Source: Spirochaetales bacterium (GTDB lineage: Bacteria; Spirochaetota; Spirochaetia; DSM-2461). From it: DNA of 64,000 nt. Below are positions 27,878-36,836 of the stretch, one piece after another (position 1 is the first letter of the stretch; each line of letters begins with the position of its first letter). Location: positions 280,146 through 344,145 of the forward strand of contig JAQQAP010000037.1 in NCBI GenBank assembly GCA_028533045.1, in the 5' to 3' direction. Under the pieces are notes generated by a model. That model saw nothing but the letters and a program-made list of their open reading frames with translations, ran no database searches and was not told where the DNA came from. The position numbers and the translations under genes are program-made.

Positions 27878-29776
27878 ATGAGTGAAGCCATCAAACACGA
27901 ATGCGGGATAGCCATGATTCGGCTCCTAAAACCGCTTGAATATTATCAGGAAAAGTACGGAACCTGGAAATACGGTTTGCAAAAACTATATTTGCTTATG
28001 GAAAAACAGCATAACCGGGGCCAGGACGGGGCGGGCGTTGCCTCCGTAAAATTCGATGTATCCCCCGGGAAAAAGTACTTTCACCGCAGCCGGTCCAACG
28101 GCTCCAACCCTATTAAGGAAGTCTTTGACGAAATTAATAGAAAGCAGCAGACGGCGGGGCCCTGTCCTGAGGGTGCCAATGTGGCCGACTGGGCCAAGGA
28201 AAACGTGGACTTTGCAGCGGAGCTCCTTATGGGTCACCTGCGTTACGGTACTTTTGGCCGGAACAATATAGAAAACTGCCACCCGGTTATGCGGGAAAAT
28301 AACTGGAGTTCAAGAAACCTGGTTGTGGCGGGAAACTTTAACCTTACCAATGTATCGGAGCTTTTCTCTACTCTCATTGAACTGGGCCAGCAGCCTAACA
28401 ACTACAACGATACGGTAACCATTCTCGAAAAGATTGGCCACTTCCTGGATAGGGAAAATCAGACTGAATTTGAGAAATTCAAAAAAGAGGGCCTCTCCAA
28501 CCGGGAAATTACAGAGAAGATTTGCAAATCCTTGAATGTAGGTAAGATCCTGCAGGAGTCCTGCAAGCGCTGGGACGGGGGTTATGTAATTGGCGGAATG
28601 ATTGGTCACGGGGATGCCTTTATTATGCGCGACCCCTGGGGCATCCGCCCCTGTTACTACTATATTGATGATGAAATTATGGTAGCCGCCAGTGAGCGCC
28701 CTGTAATTCAGACGGTTATGAATGTCCCTACCGATGAAGTTAAACCTCTGCCCCCCGGCAAAGGTCTTATTGTCAAGAAGGACGGCCGAATCAGCATGGA
28801 AGAGATTCGGGCTCCCCAGGAAAAGAAGTCCTGCTCCTTTGAACGTATCTATTTCTCCCGCGGGGGAGACCAGGATATTTATAAGGAAAGAAAGAAACTG
28901 GGCGAACTGCTTGTGCCGAGCATCATAAAAATGGTGGATAACGATGTGGACAATACGGTTTTTTCCTTTATTCCCAATACGGCGGAAGTTGCCTTCTTTG
29001 GGATGAATGAGGGCCTTGAAAAGCATCTTTATGAAGAAAAGAAAGCCCTTCTTCTGGACCGGGACAATCCAATTAAAGAGAAACAGCTCGATAAGCTTCT
29101 TATGCGAAAGCCGCGAATCGAAAAAATCGCCATTAAAGATATTAAGCTCCGAACCTTTATTGCCCAGGATGAAGGGCGGGACAATATGGTGGCCCACGTT
29201 TACGACGTAACATACGGTGTCATTCGCAAGGGCATAGACAACCTGGTTATTATTGACGACTCCATTGTACGGGGAACCACTCTTAAGCAGAGTATCCTTA
29301 AGATGTTGGACCGATTGGGCCCCAAGAAAATTGTGGTTGTTTCTTCGGCTCCTCAAATCCGTTACCCCGACTGTTACGGTATCGATATGGCTCGGCTCGG
29401 TGACTTTATCGCCTTCCAGGCGGCCATTTCCCTTCTTAAGGAGTCGGGACGGCAATCTGTCATTGATGAGGTATACCGCAAGTGTAAGGAACAGGAAAAC
29501 CTTCCCAAGGAAGAGACGGTAAACCATGTGAAAGAGATCTATGCCCCTTTTACGGACCAGGAGATTTCCGACCGCATTGGTGACCTTATGAAGCCGGTGG
29601 ATATGAAAGCGAAGGTAGAGATTCTTTACCAAAGCATAGAAGGACTGCATAAAGCCTGTCCCGACGACCAGGGGGATTGGTACTTTAGCGGAGACTACCC
29701 CACCCCCGGCGGTAACAAAGTCGTCAATACGGCTTTTATCAACTACGTGGAAAAGAACAACAAGCGAGCCTATTAA
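27878..29776 (+). CDS. Long-form amidophosphoribosyltransferase-like protein
   Basis: 632 residues. The N-terminal Ntn glutamine amidotransferase domain has its nucleophile cysteine at position 9 (KHECGIAMIRL) and the conserved QHNRGQDGAG and GHLRYGTFG. The C-terminal phosphoribosyltransferase domain has the PRPP-binding signature LVIIDDSIVRGTT (near 455). It is over 130 residues longer than typical PurF, with insertions in both halves, like forms annotated in Bacteroidetes and spirochaetes. It may catalyse the first step of purine synthesis (PRPP and glutamine to phosphoribosylamine), but the divergence leaves room for another product. No other purine gene is nearby. Aconitase follows 53 nt downstream on the same strand. 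Confidence 0.82.
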   Translation: MSEAIKHECGIAMIRLLKPLEYYQEKYGTWKYGLQKLYLLMEKQHNRGQDGAGVASVKFDVSPGKKYFHRSRSNGSNPIKEVFDEINRKQQTAGPCPEGANVADWAKENVDFAAELLMGHLRYGTFGRNNIENCHPVMRENNWSSRNLVVAGNFNLTNVSELFSTLIELGQQPNNYNDTVTILEKIGHFLDRENQTEFEKFKKEGLSNREITEKICKSLNVGKILQESCKRWDGGYVIGGMIGHGDAFIMRDPWGIRPCYYYIDDEIMVAASERPVIQTVMNVPTDEVKPLPPGKGLIVKKDGRISMEEIRAPQEKKSCSFERIYFSRGGDQDIYKERKKLGELLVPSIIKMVDNDVDNTVFSFIPNTAEVAFFGMNEGLEKHLYEEKKALLLDRDNPIKEKQLDKLLMRKPRIEKIAIKDIKLRTFIAQDEGRDNMVAHVYDVTYGVIRKGIDNLVIIDDSIVRGTTLKQSILKMLDRLGPKKIVVVSSAPQIRYPDCYGIDMARLGDFIAFQAAISLLKESGRQSVIDEVYRKCKEQENLPKEETVNHVKEIYAPFTDQEISDRIGDLMKPVDMKAKVEILYQSIEGLHKACPDDQGDWYFSGDYPTPGGNKVVNTAFINYVEKNNKRAY

Positions 29777-29829
29777 CAGCAGGCAGCAATTGTACGTAAA
29801 TAATGGTATTAAGGAGAAAACAATATAAT

Positions 29830-32085
29830 ATGGTTGAGTTATTTGACAAGAAAGTAGTCATCTCAAAGGGACTTGAAATCAAGGAAGGAGCCAACGGAAA
29901 CCGTAAGGGAACTCTGGCCGCCGGGATTCTGGATGCCCATAACACTTCGGACGATCCTAAACTGATGAAAATCAAGTTCGACGCCCTGGCGTCACACGAT
30001 ATTACCTATGTAGGGATTATTCAGACGGCCCGTGCTTCGGGACTGGAAAAATTCCCCATTCCCTATGTTTTGACCAATTGTCATAACTCCCTCTGCGCCG
30101 TAGGGGGAACAATTAACGAGGACGACCACCGCTTTGGTCTTTCCGCAGCGGAAAAGTACGGAGGTATCTTCGTGCCCGCCCACCAGGCAGTTATTCACCA
30201 GTTCAACCGGGAAATCCTGGCGGGCTGTGGTAAGATGATCCTGGGGTCGGACAGTCACACCCGCTACGGCGGCTTGGGAACCATGGCCATGGGAGAAGGG
30301 GGACCGGAGTTGGTTAAACAGCTTCTGGGCCGAACCTACGACGTGGCCACCCCCGATGTTATCGCCGTATACCTGGAAGGAGCTCCCAAGCCCGGTGTGG
30401 GCCCCATGGACGTAGCCCTGGCCATTATTGGTAAGGTATTTGCCCCCGACTTTGTTAAGAACAAGGTTATGGAATTCGTAGGCCCCGGTGTGGCCGGTCT
30501 GAGCGTAGACTACCGTAACGGCATTGATGTAATGACAACGGAGACGACCTGTCTTAGTTCTATTTGGTCTACCGACGAAAAGGTTAAGGACTGGTACGAA
30601 CTCCACGGACGCCCCGAAGAGTATAAAGAACTGACTCCTGCGGAGGATGCGGAGTATGACGGACTGATTAAGGTTGACCTGAGCCAGATTGAGCCCATGA
30701 TCGCCCTTCCCTTCCATCCCAGCAACGTCTTTACCGTAAGAGAAGTGGCCGCCGATCCCAAGCCCTTCCTGGAAGCGGTGGAAAAATACTCCGTTGAAAA
30801 CCTGGGTTACCCCAAGGGCGCTCTGGACCTTCAGTCCAAAGTGATCGACGGCAAGCTTCAGGTAGATCAGGCCAGTATCGTGGGTTGTTCCGGCGGTACC
30901 TATGAGAACCTCATTGTTGCTGCGGATATTATGAAGGACAAGTTTATTGGTTCGGGCAGCTTTACCATGAGCGCCTACCCTTCCAGCCAGCCGGTTTACG
31001 CCGGTTTGATTGAAGACGGAGCCATTGGGGAGCTGATGAAGTCCGGCGTTGTTGTTAGATCCGCCTTCTGCGGCCCCTGCTTTGGTGCGGGAGATACCCC
31101 CCGTAACAACGGCTTCAGTATTCGCCACGCCACAAGAAACTTTCCCAACCGGGACGGTTCCAAGCCCGGCGACGGCCAGTCTTCCGCAGTAGCCCTTATG
31201 GACGCCCGTTCCATTGCCGCTACGGCTGCGAACGGCGGTGTGCTGACTTCCGCTACAGATGTTGTAACAGGAGCCGAACCTAAGGGTAACTATAAGTACG
31301 ACGGTTCTATCTACGACAACCGCTGCTATAACGGATGGGGCAAGGCCAAACCGGAAACAGAACTGATTTACGGCCCTAACATTAAGGACTGGCCCCAGAT
31401 GATCGGTTTAACCGACAACCTGCTCCTTAACGTAGCATCTTATATTACCGACCCGGTAACTACCACCGATGAGTTGATTCCTTCCGGTGAAACCTCCTCC
31501 TACCGTTCCAATCCCCTTCGCCTGGCCGAATTTGCCCTGGGAAGAAAGGATCCGGAATATGTGGGAAGAGCCAAAGAGATTCATGCCATGGAAAAACGAC
31601 GAGTTAAGTGGCTTGCCGGAGAAGCGGGAAAGGACGAAGTGGCAGCTCTTATGACTTACGCCAAAGAGCTCTACCCGGCCGCAGATGAAGCCCTCCTCAA
31701 GAGTTGTTCCCTGGGAAGCCTTGTGTATGCGGTTAAGCCCGGTGACGGTTCTGCCCGTGAACAGGCGGCCTCGGTACAGAAAGTACTGGGCGGATGGGCC
31801 AACATCGCTCAGGACTACGCTACCAAGCGTTACCGAAGCAATGTTATTAACTGGGGAATGCTGCCCTTTATTGTTGATGAAGCGGACGCTCCCAAGTTTA
31901 CCGTAAACTCCACTATCCTCGTTAAGGATGTTAGAGAAGCCGTTGTAAGCGGTGCGGAAGAAGTAAAAGCCCAGATAGTCGGCGGAGAAGAGATTACCCT
32001 CAAGCTTCCCAACTTCACAGAGGGCGAACGAAAAATTGTAACCGAAGGTTGTTTGATTAACTACTACGCCTCGGAAAACAAATAA
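29830..32085 (+). CDS. Aconitate hydratase
   Basis: 751 residues from the ATG at 29830. An upstream in-frame ATG at 29803 would place the AAGGAG Shine-Dalgarno sequence inside the gene, so the later start is preferred, though the spacing is long. It interconverts citrate and isocitrate. The iron-sulphur ligands are in SIVGCSGGTYENL and SAFCGPCFGAG, and substrate-binding parts include GSDSHTRYGGLGTMAMGEGG (near 142). The end block carries NWGMLPFIV. The length and sequence fit the aconitase group found in spirochaetes and Bacteroidetes. It is probably transcribed with the PurF-like gene and ends at a clear terminator. Confidence 0.92.
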   Translation: MVELFDKKVVISKGLEIKEGANGNRKGTLAAGILDAHNTSDDPKLMKIKFDALASHDITYVGIIQTARASGLEKFPIPYVLTNCHNSLCAVGGTINEDDHRFGLSAAEKYGGIFVPAHQAVIHQFNREILAGCGKMILGSDSHTRYGGLGTMAMGEGGPELVKQLLGRTYDVATPDVIAVYLEGAPKPGVGPMDVALAIIGKVFAPDFVKNKVMEFVGPGVAGLSVDYRNGIDVMTTETTCLSSIWSTDEKVKDWYELHGRPEEYKELTPAEDAEYDGLIKVDLSQIEPMIALPFHPSNVFTVREVAADPKPFLEAVEKYSVENLGYPKGALDLQSKVIDGKLQVDQASIVGCSGGTYENLIVAADIMKDKFIGSGSFTMSAYPSSQPVYAGLIEDGAIGELMKSGVVVRSAFCGPCFGAGDTPRNNGFSIRHATRNFPNRDGSKPGDGQSSAVALMDARSIAATAANGGVLTSATDVVTGAEPKGNYKYDGSIYDNRCYNGWGKAKPETELIYGPNIKDWPQMIGLTDNLLLNVASYITDPVTTTDELIPSGETSSYRSNPLRLAEFALGRKDPEYVGRAKEIHAMEKRRVKWLAGEAGKDEVAALMTYAKELYPAADEALLKSCSLGSLVYAVKPGDGSAREQAASVQKVLGGWANIAQDYATKRYRSNVINWGMLPFIVDEADAPKFTVNSTILVKDVREAVVSGAEEVKAQIVGGEEITLKLPNFTEGERKIVTEGCLINYYASENK

Positions 32086-32106
32086 AGCTACGTCTTAAAC
32101 ATTAAA

Positions 32107-32140
32107 GCCCGGAAGAGATAAGATCTCTCCGGGCTATTTT
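32107..32140 (+). terminator. Rho-independent terminator of aconitase
   Basis: A long stem (32107-32119 with 32123-32134, one bulged A, GCCCGG arm) and 3-nt loop, followed by TATTTT. It lies 21 nt after the aconitase stop. Confidence 0.85.
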
Positions 32141-32164
32141 CTATGATTAAAAGTTAAAAGGCAA

Positions 32165-32191
32165 TAAAAAAGCCCTCCCGATAAGGAGGAC
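32165..32191 (-). terminator. Rho-independent terminator of the convergent exported-protein gene
   Basis: A 7-bp stem (32172-32178 with 32185-32191; one G-T pair) followed on the minus strand by TTTTTTATT (about 32163-32171). It closes the unit of the exported-protein gene at 32222 and faces the aconitase terminator. Confidence 0.75.
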
Positions 32192-32221
32192 TCTTCACAT
32201 ACTATCCTAATCTTTTGCGTT

Positions 32222-32866
32222 CTAATACCAAACGTCTACAAGAACCTTCTCCCCAATCCGCATGGTTGCCTTATCGTAAAAAGTCTCCTTCACAATACTG
32301 GCGCTGGACCGGCCGATGACAATCTGGTCGGTAGGAGTAATGAGCTTATAATTAAAGCTAATAGAAGTCAAAGTAACCTTGGGGGTAATGAGGCTCGTAT
32401 TCTGTTCCGCCTCAACCACAATAATGATACTGGCCGTGGTAGAATCGTAGGTTTCCAAAAGTTCATAGCGCTCATCCAGAGCAATATGCTCCTTGGCATA
32501 GCTAATAAGTTCCTGGCTTATGCCAACGGAGCCTTCTGTGGTAGTATCCGCTGAAAGACTACCACCGAGAGGAAGGAATTCCCAGTTAACAATAATAGGA
32601 TCGTAGGTTCGGCGCAGTTCGTCAAAAACAGTAAAAATCGCTTCGGGCTGGCCCGATTTAACGGTATTCCGGCCTATGGCATTGTAGATATTTTCATCGG
32701 GATAGGTCTCTACAATATTAATAACCGCAGGATTACTTGTATTAAGAGCCTCCGCCTCTATGGGAGCAGGTTCAGCCTGAATGGGCTGGGCTTCCGATTG
32801 ACCACCGGCAAAGAGAGCCGCTGCTGACATTAATACAAGACTTACAACAATTAGAGACCTTTTCAT
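32222..32866 (-). CDS. Exported protein of unknown function
   Basis: 214 residues from the ATG at 32866 (MKRSLIVVSLVL), with GGA at 5 nt; a longer frame reaches 32902 but the added residues are hydrophilic and would bury the signal peptide. Signal peptidase I should cleave after ALFA. The mature part begins with a Pro/Ala/Glu-rich stretch and continues as a beta-rich domain with several Thr-Ile-Val strands. No family recognised. It directly follows the sugar transferase gene and may belong to a surface-polysaccharide unit. Confidence 0.6.
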   Translation of the reverse strand: MKRSLIVVSLVLMSAAALFAGGQSEAQPIQAEPAPIEAEALNTSNPAVINIVETYPDENIYNAIGRNTVKSGQPEAIFTVFDELRRTYDPIIVNWEFLPLGGSLSADTTTEGSVGISQELISYAKEHIALDERYELLETYDSTTASIIIVVEAEQNTSLITPKVTLTSISFNYKLITPTDQIVIGRSSASIVKETFYDKATMRIGEKVLVDVWY

Positions 32867-32898
32867 ATTATCCTTATACAACTTATTGGAGGAACGGG

Positions 32899-34086
32899 TC
32901 AACTCTTGGCAACGAGGGCTTCGTCGTAATCCCTATCTTCCGGGGTGATTTTTTTTTCTACCTTATTTTTAAACTTACCGTAGTAATGGCCTAAAAGTTT
33001 AAGCACCGTAGGAATGGTACGAAACATTATTTTAACATCATTGAAAAGAGAAAGGTTACGGCTATAGGTTATATCGAGACGAACCATTTCTTTAAAAGTA
33101 AGATCATTTTTACCGCTAACCTGCCACAAACCGGTCATACCGGGAACGGAGTCAAAACGGTGGGTATGCCATCGGAGATACTCTTCCGCCTCGTAGGGAA
33201 TACAGGGCCGGGGACCAACCAGGCTCATATCCCCTTTTACGACGTTAATAAGCTGGGGTAGTTCATCAATACAGCTGCTTCGGAGAAATCCTCCCCCCCT
33301 GATAATTCGGGGGTCCGCCGCGTCATCGAGCTTAACCATGGGAACATTCCCGTCTTTGATAAAGCTCTGGGCGTGCTTCCCGTGGAGGGCCTCGTTATTA
33401 CTGATGTGCATACTGCGAAATTTAAGGAACTTGAAAGTTCTTCCCTTATGGCCTACCCGTTCTGAGACATAGAAAACAGGGCCGGGAGAAACAATCTTGA
33501 TGTAAATTGCCGTAACGATAAGAAGAGGTGAGATCGTCAGGAGAATGAGTGAGGAGGTAATCAGGTCAAAGGATCTCTTCCAGAAAGGCATTTTTCTGGC
33601 TACCTTTCGTCCCACTTCATTAAACTGTTTATCCTTTTGCCAGGGAGTATAAGTCAGGTCACCTTCATCCTTCTTCCGGCTAAACCAGTTAGTAGGATAG
33701 GTATGGCATACGGTAGGATAGCTTACCCCTTTATCTTTAAGCTGCCGCTTAATACGCATCTCAATGCCGTCCGCTTCTACACTGTCTGTTAGAGGCATGA
33801 TCACCGCAAGGGATTGGGAACCGTACCAGCCGATGTGGTCAATTTCCCGAAGATAAGGCTTAATAAGCTGAGTAATCATACGAAGCTCAACTTCATCGCG
33901 AAGAGATTTGGTACCTTCGAAAACAAGAAGAGAAAAGGCTTCACCGGTTCGATCACAACGGATACGCTCATACTGGAGAAGCTCCAGGAAATCCTTGTAA
34001 GCAATGATATAGCGAGGATCGTCCTCATTAAATTTATTGGTGGCAACGGAAGTTTGAACTGAATCAAACGGATCAATACTATTCAC
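32899..34086 (-). CDS. Polyprenyl-phosphate sugar-1-phosphate transferase with N-terminal GGDEF-like domain
   Basis: 395 residues from a GTG with AAGGA 8 nt upstream. The C-terminal half is the bacterial sugar transferase domain (PF02397 type): membrane helix about 175-198, then KFLKFRSMH, SCIDELPQLINVVKGDMSLVGPRP and VPGMTGLWQVSGKN. It should load the first sugar phosphate onto undecaprenyl phosphate at the inner face of the membrane. The N-terminal 140 residues resemble a degenerate nucleotide-cyclase fold (FSLLVFEG near 46, then IDHIGWYGSQSLAVIMP) without a GGDEF motif, perhaps a regulatory domain. It may start the surface glycan made by the 56-64 kb genes. Confidence 0.85.
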   Translation of the reverse strand: MNSIDPFDSVQTSVATNKFNEDDPRYIIAYKDFLELLQYERIRCDRTGEAFSLLVFEGTKSLRDEVELRMITQLIKPYLREIDHIGWYGSQSLAVIMPLTDSVEADGIEMRIKRQLKDKGVSYPTVCHTYPTNWFSRKKDEGDLTYTPWQKDKQFNEVGRKVARKMPFWKRSFDLITSSLILLTISPLLIVTAIYIKIVSPGPVFYVSERVGHKGRTFKFLKFRSMHISNNEALHGKHAQSFIKDGNVPMVKLDDAADPRIIRGGGFLRSSCIDELPQLINVVKGDMSLVGPRPCIPYEAEEYLRWHTHRFDSVPGMTGLWQVSGKNDLTFKEMVRLDITYSRNLSLFNDVKIMFRTIPTVLKLLGHYYGKFKNKVEKKITPEDRDYDEALVAKS

Positions 34087-34251
34087 AACTCTTGTCCTTC
34101 ACAAAAAACACAAATTCTCCACAAACAGGCAACTTATTTTTAAATATGCCACATTTTAACAAAAAAAACCATTTATTAGTCTTATTTTCCATTATATTTT
34201 AGTTATTTTTTTTTCTTCAAGCCCTAAAGGTTCGGAAAAGTTAGGGGGAGC

Positions 34252-34279
34252 TTGTTTTTTTTAATTTTTTGGGTATTCT
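34252..34279 (+). promoter_or_regulatory. Possible promoter for the lipoprotein gene at 34303
   Basis: TTGTTT (34252-34257), 16-nt spacer, TATTCT (34274-34279), inside a very T-rich 216-nt intergenic stretch (34087-34302) that holds no gene. Confidence 0.3.
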
Positions 34280-34302
34280 ATAAATAACATGGGAAGTAAG
34301 AA

Positions 34303-34965
34303 ATGGCCCTAAAAACATCATCCACATATATATATATTTTACTCACAGTCCTGCTTATTTCGTCTTGCGGTAGCTTTGTTACAGAATCAGCCAACATTAC
34401 AAACAATAACATAATTTACGATAATGAATATACTTACGAAGGAACTGTTTTTCATTATACCCCTTTAGAAACGACCTGGTTACAAAGTGCACACGGACTG
34501 GACAGCAGATATTTTACAGACACGGCTGGTCTCTTTCCTCCCCGCCTTCCCTGTATTATTTCTTTTAAAATAGAATCGGACCATCAGAATGAAGTAGAAG
34601 TTCTCTATGAAGATGCCTATCTGACGGATGTTGAAGGTAACCGCTACGAAGCCCAGACACGAGAAGAATACTACGATCTCTGGGAAGAAAAAGTGGCCGT
34701 CTCGGTTCGTTCAAAAATCAACTGGCTCTTTGATCACTATATCCACAAAAAAGTCATTCTTCTCTCCGGCAACAAACAATCGGAGGGGTACTTTATTTTT
34801 CTTATGAATCGACCCCGTTTAGGCGATTTTACTCTTTCCGTACCGGTTGTACTGAATGACGTAAGGGGAAGTTTAAGCCTCCCGGTAACCCTGGAACTTG
34901 ACCAATATGAAGTGACAAGTACCGAAGTGTCGGACACTCCGGTTTTTACTCCCCAAAATAATTGA
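34303..34965 (+). CDS. Lipoprotein of unknown function
   Basis: 220 residues. The N-terminus has a hydrophobic stretch ending in the lipobox LISSC (Cys near 23), so it should be lipid-anchored. The mature part is beta-rich with a block of acidic and aromatic residues (about 95-140) and ends in two strands separated by FTLSVPVVLNDVRGSLSLPV. No family recognised. It is 7 nt upstream of a large beta-barrel gene and is probably co-transcribed with it as an outer-membrane pair. Confidence 0.7.
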   Translation: MALKTSSTYIYILLTVLLISSCGSFVTESANITNNNIIYDNEYTYEGTVFHYTPLETTWLQSAHGLDSRYFTDTAGLFPPRLPCIISFKIESDHQNEVEVLYEDAYLTDVEGNRYEAQTREEYYDLWEEKVAVSVRSKINWLFDHYIHKKVILLSGNKQSEGYFIFLMNRPRLGDFTLSVPVVLNDVRGSLSLPVTLELDQYEVTSTEVSDTPVFTPQNN

Positions 34966-34972
34966 GGTAACC

Positions 34973-36769
34973 ATGAAGCGAATCACCCTTTTTTTACTGC
35001 TGATTTTCCCCCTGACCATCGTTGCAGCCCAAACTTCAAGCGATGAGGATCTTACCCCGGAAGAGAAGTATCTTAAAACCATGCTCAATCCCCAGGGAAG
35101 CGGCGCCGGTATTTCCATGGAGTACTCCGTGACGGGAAGCGCCGAACTGGACTACGGCACAGCCCTCCCCGATGACGAAGACGACTACGCCCAGGGTTTC
35201 TTGACCACCATAGATTCCTCCCTGGACCTAAGCTTCACCTTCAATCCCGATCAGTTCAGTGCCAGCCCCCGCCAGTCCTACTTAAAACGGGGCGTTTATG
35301 CTGAGATTATCCTGACTGACTTTGGTATTAGAATCGCCAATGACGCGGGAATTGACTTTTGGGACAACTACACCATCTATGACAGTGACGGTAACGCCTA
35401 CCTGCCCGACCAGGAATCGGATAACGACGTGGTACTGGACGAAGCGGACACGGAAGATGAAGTCACCTACGATGATACGATCCTCTACACGGGCCTGGAA
35501 GTCACAGAGCCCAGCGTGGAAGCCAATATTCACCTGAGCCCGGAGGTTTACTTTCAAATAGCCAGCCAGCCGGAGATTGACTACAACATGGCCACAACCC
35601 TGGGAGGTCAGGGCGAATGGGCCGGGGCGGACACGGAGAATACGGGAGGATTGAGCTTTATCCTGGACTACCCTCTTTTTGACTTCCAGGCTTCCGTTGT
35701 TTCCCAGTATTACTACACCGAAGACGACCTGACCCAGGACGATGAGTTTGCCGCCAGTCTTTCCGCCAGCTATGAAACGAGCGACTACTCCACAATCGAA
35801 GCCTATGGAGCGGTAATTAACTTTTTTGACAGCGAACTGGACGGGGATGATGATTTTTACATTATTACCGAGCGATCCGGTTCCAGCGCAGAGGCCCTGA
35901 TTCTGGGAGGAGCCAGCTGGACCTATAATTTCTTTGAACTGGTTGAGTTTGGGATTTACGGAGATGTGGGTTACGTCATGGGAGGAGAATTCAACTACGG
36001 CTATACCGACGATTATGATGAAGATGACGACCTTGATTCAGCCGACGGCGCTTACTACAGCGACTTCGAAGGTTTTCTTTACGATGTAAGAGTGGACTGT
36101 CCCATTCCCTTTGCAGGAAGTAAAGGGGTGGTAACTTTCTCCGCCGATACCTACGGCTACACCTACCGGGACGATATTTACGAAGATATATATGATGAAT
36201 TATCATCCAGCTATGACTATGACGAAATCGTGGATGAAGAAACACTATCCCTTGATTTACAGCTGGCTGTTTCCTACACGGAAGAGCGCTGGCAAGTACA
36301 AACGGCATTACAGGGATTCAACATACTCGACTACAGTAATAGCCTGGAAAACTACCTTCTTGATGACCATCAGGAACTGGGTATAACATTTACCGGGCAA
36401 TACACCTTTGGGAACCCCAGCCGCCTGGCCGTTACCCCTTCTGTTACCTTAGATTATTCCACGGGACGACTCATGACGGAAGGATGGTTCTGGGATACCA
36501 GCGACGAATGGGATGGAAGCGATGATTATGATGATGAAGATAATGGTTATGACGAAACAGACCTTTATACATCGGTTTACGAAGACAGCTGGTATGATGA
36601 TGTTTTAAGCCTTCAGGCGTCATTAGCCTTTGAATTTCCCCAGACCGTCATTACCCTTACCTATACATCGCTCCAGTTAATTCCCGGACAGGTGGATACA
36701 TCCGAGGGAGATGACTACGACAGTATTGATTTGGGGACTATTGTGCTTTCCACTGTGATTAGTTACTAG
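34973..36769 (+). CDS. Large, very acidic outer-membrane beta-barrel candidate
   Basis: 598 residues. A signal peptide (1-19, ending VAAQ) is followed by alternating hydrophobic and polar strands with aromatic girdles and a last strand ending LSTVISY, as in outer-membrane barrels. The loops are extremely rich in Asp and Tyr: several runs such as DDYDEDDDLDSADGAYYSD near 345 and DDYDDEDNGYDETD near 520. Such loops could bind divalent cations. GAGGT precedes the ATG. I cannot assign a family. After the stop lies one copy of the dispersed repeat. Confidence 0.6.
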   Translation: MKRITLFLLLIFPLTIVAAQTSSDEDLTPEEKYLKTMLNPQGSGAGISMEYSVTGSAELDYGTALPDDEDDYAQGFLTTIDSSLDLSFTFNPDQFSASPRQSYLKRGVYAEIILTDFGIRIANDAGIDFWDNYTIYDSDGNAYLPDQESDNDVVLDEADTEDEVTYDDTILYTGLEVTEPSVEANIHLSPEVYFQIASQPEIDYNMATTLGGQGEWAGADTENTGGLSFILDYPLFDFQASVVSQYYYTEDDLTQDDEFAASLSASYETSDYSTIEAYGAVINFFDSELDGDDDFYIITERSGSSAEALILGGASWTYNFFELVEFGIYGDVGYVMGGEFNYGYTDDYDEDDDLDSADGAYYSDFEGFLYDVRVDCPIPFAGSKGVVTFSADTYGYTYRDDIYEDIYDELSSSYDYDEIVDEETLSLDLQLAVSYTEERWQVQTALQGFNILDYSNSLENYLLDDHQELGITFTGQYTFGNPSRLAVTPSVTLDYSTGRLMTEGWFWDTSDEWDGSDDYDDEDNGYDETDLYTSVYEDSWYDDVLSLQASLAFEFPQTVITLTYTSLQLIPGQVDTSEGDDYDSIDLGTIVLSTVISY

Positions 36770-36776
36770 GAGGGGC

Positions 36777-36830
36777 ACCACGGATGTCGCGGATGGCGCT
36801 GATGAGTTGGCGCTGATTTTGCGGATGATA
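36777..36830 (+). repeat. Dispersed GGATG/GCGGAT repeat, copy 1
   Basis: An imperfect copy of the intergenic element ACCACGGATG-GCGCGGAT-TTCGCTGAT found again at 38549-38671 and 39132-39163. It fills the gap between two convergent surface-protein genes. Confidence 0.6.
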
Positions 36831-36836
36831 CGTTTT

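Noticed and set aside
28310..29650. 446-residue antisense open frame inside the PurF-like gene
   Set aside because: It is a mirror of codon bias in a well-supported gene; no domain or start signal.
29992..31128. 378-residue antisense open frame inside aconitase
   Set aside because: Same reason: shadow of a conserved gene with no family features of its own.
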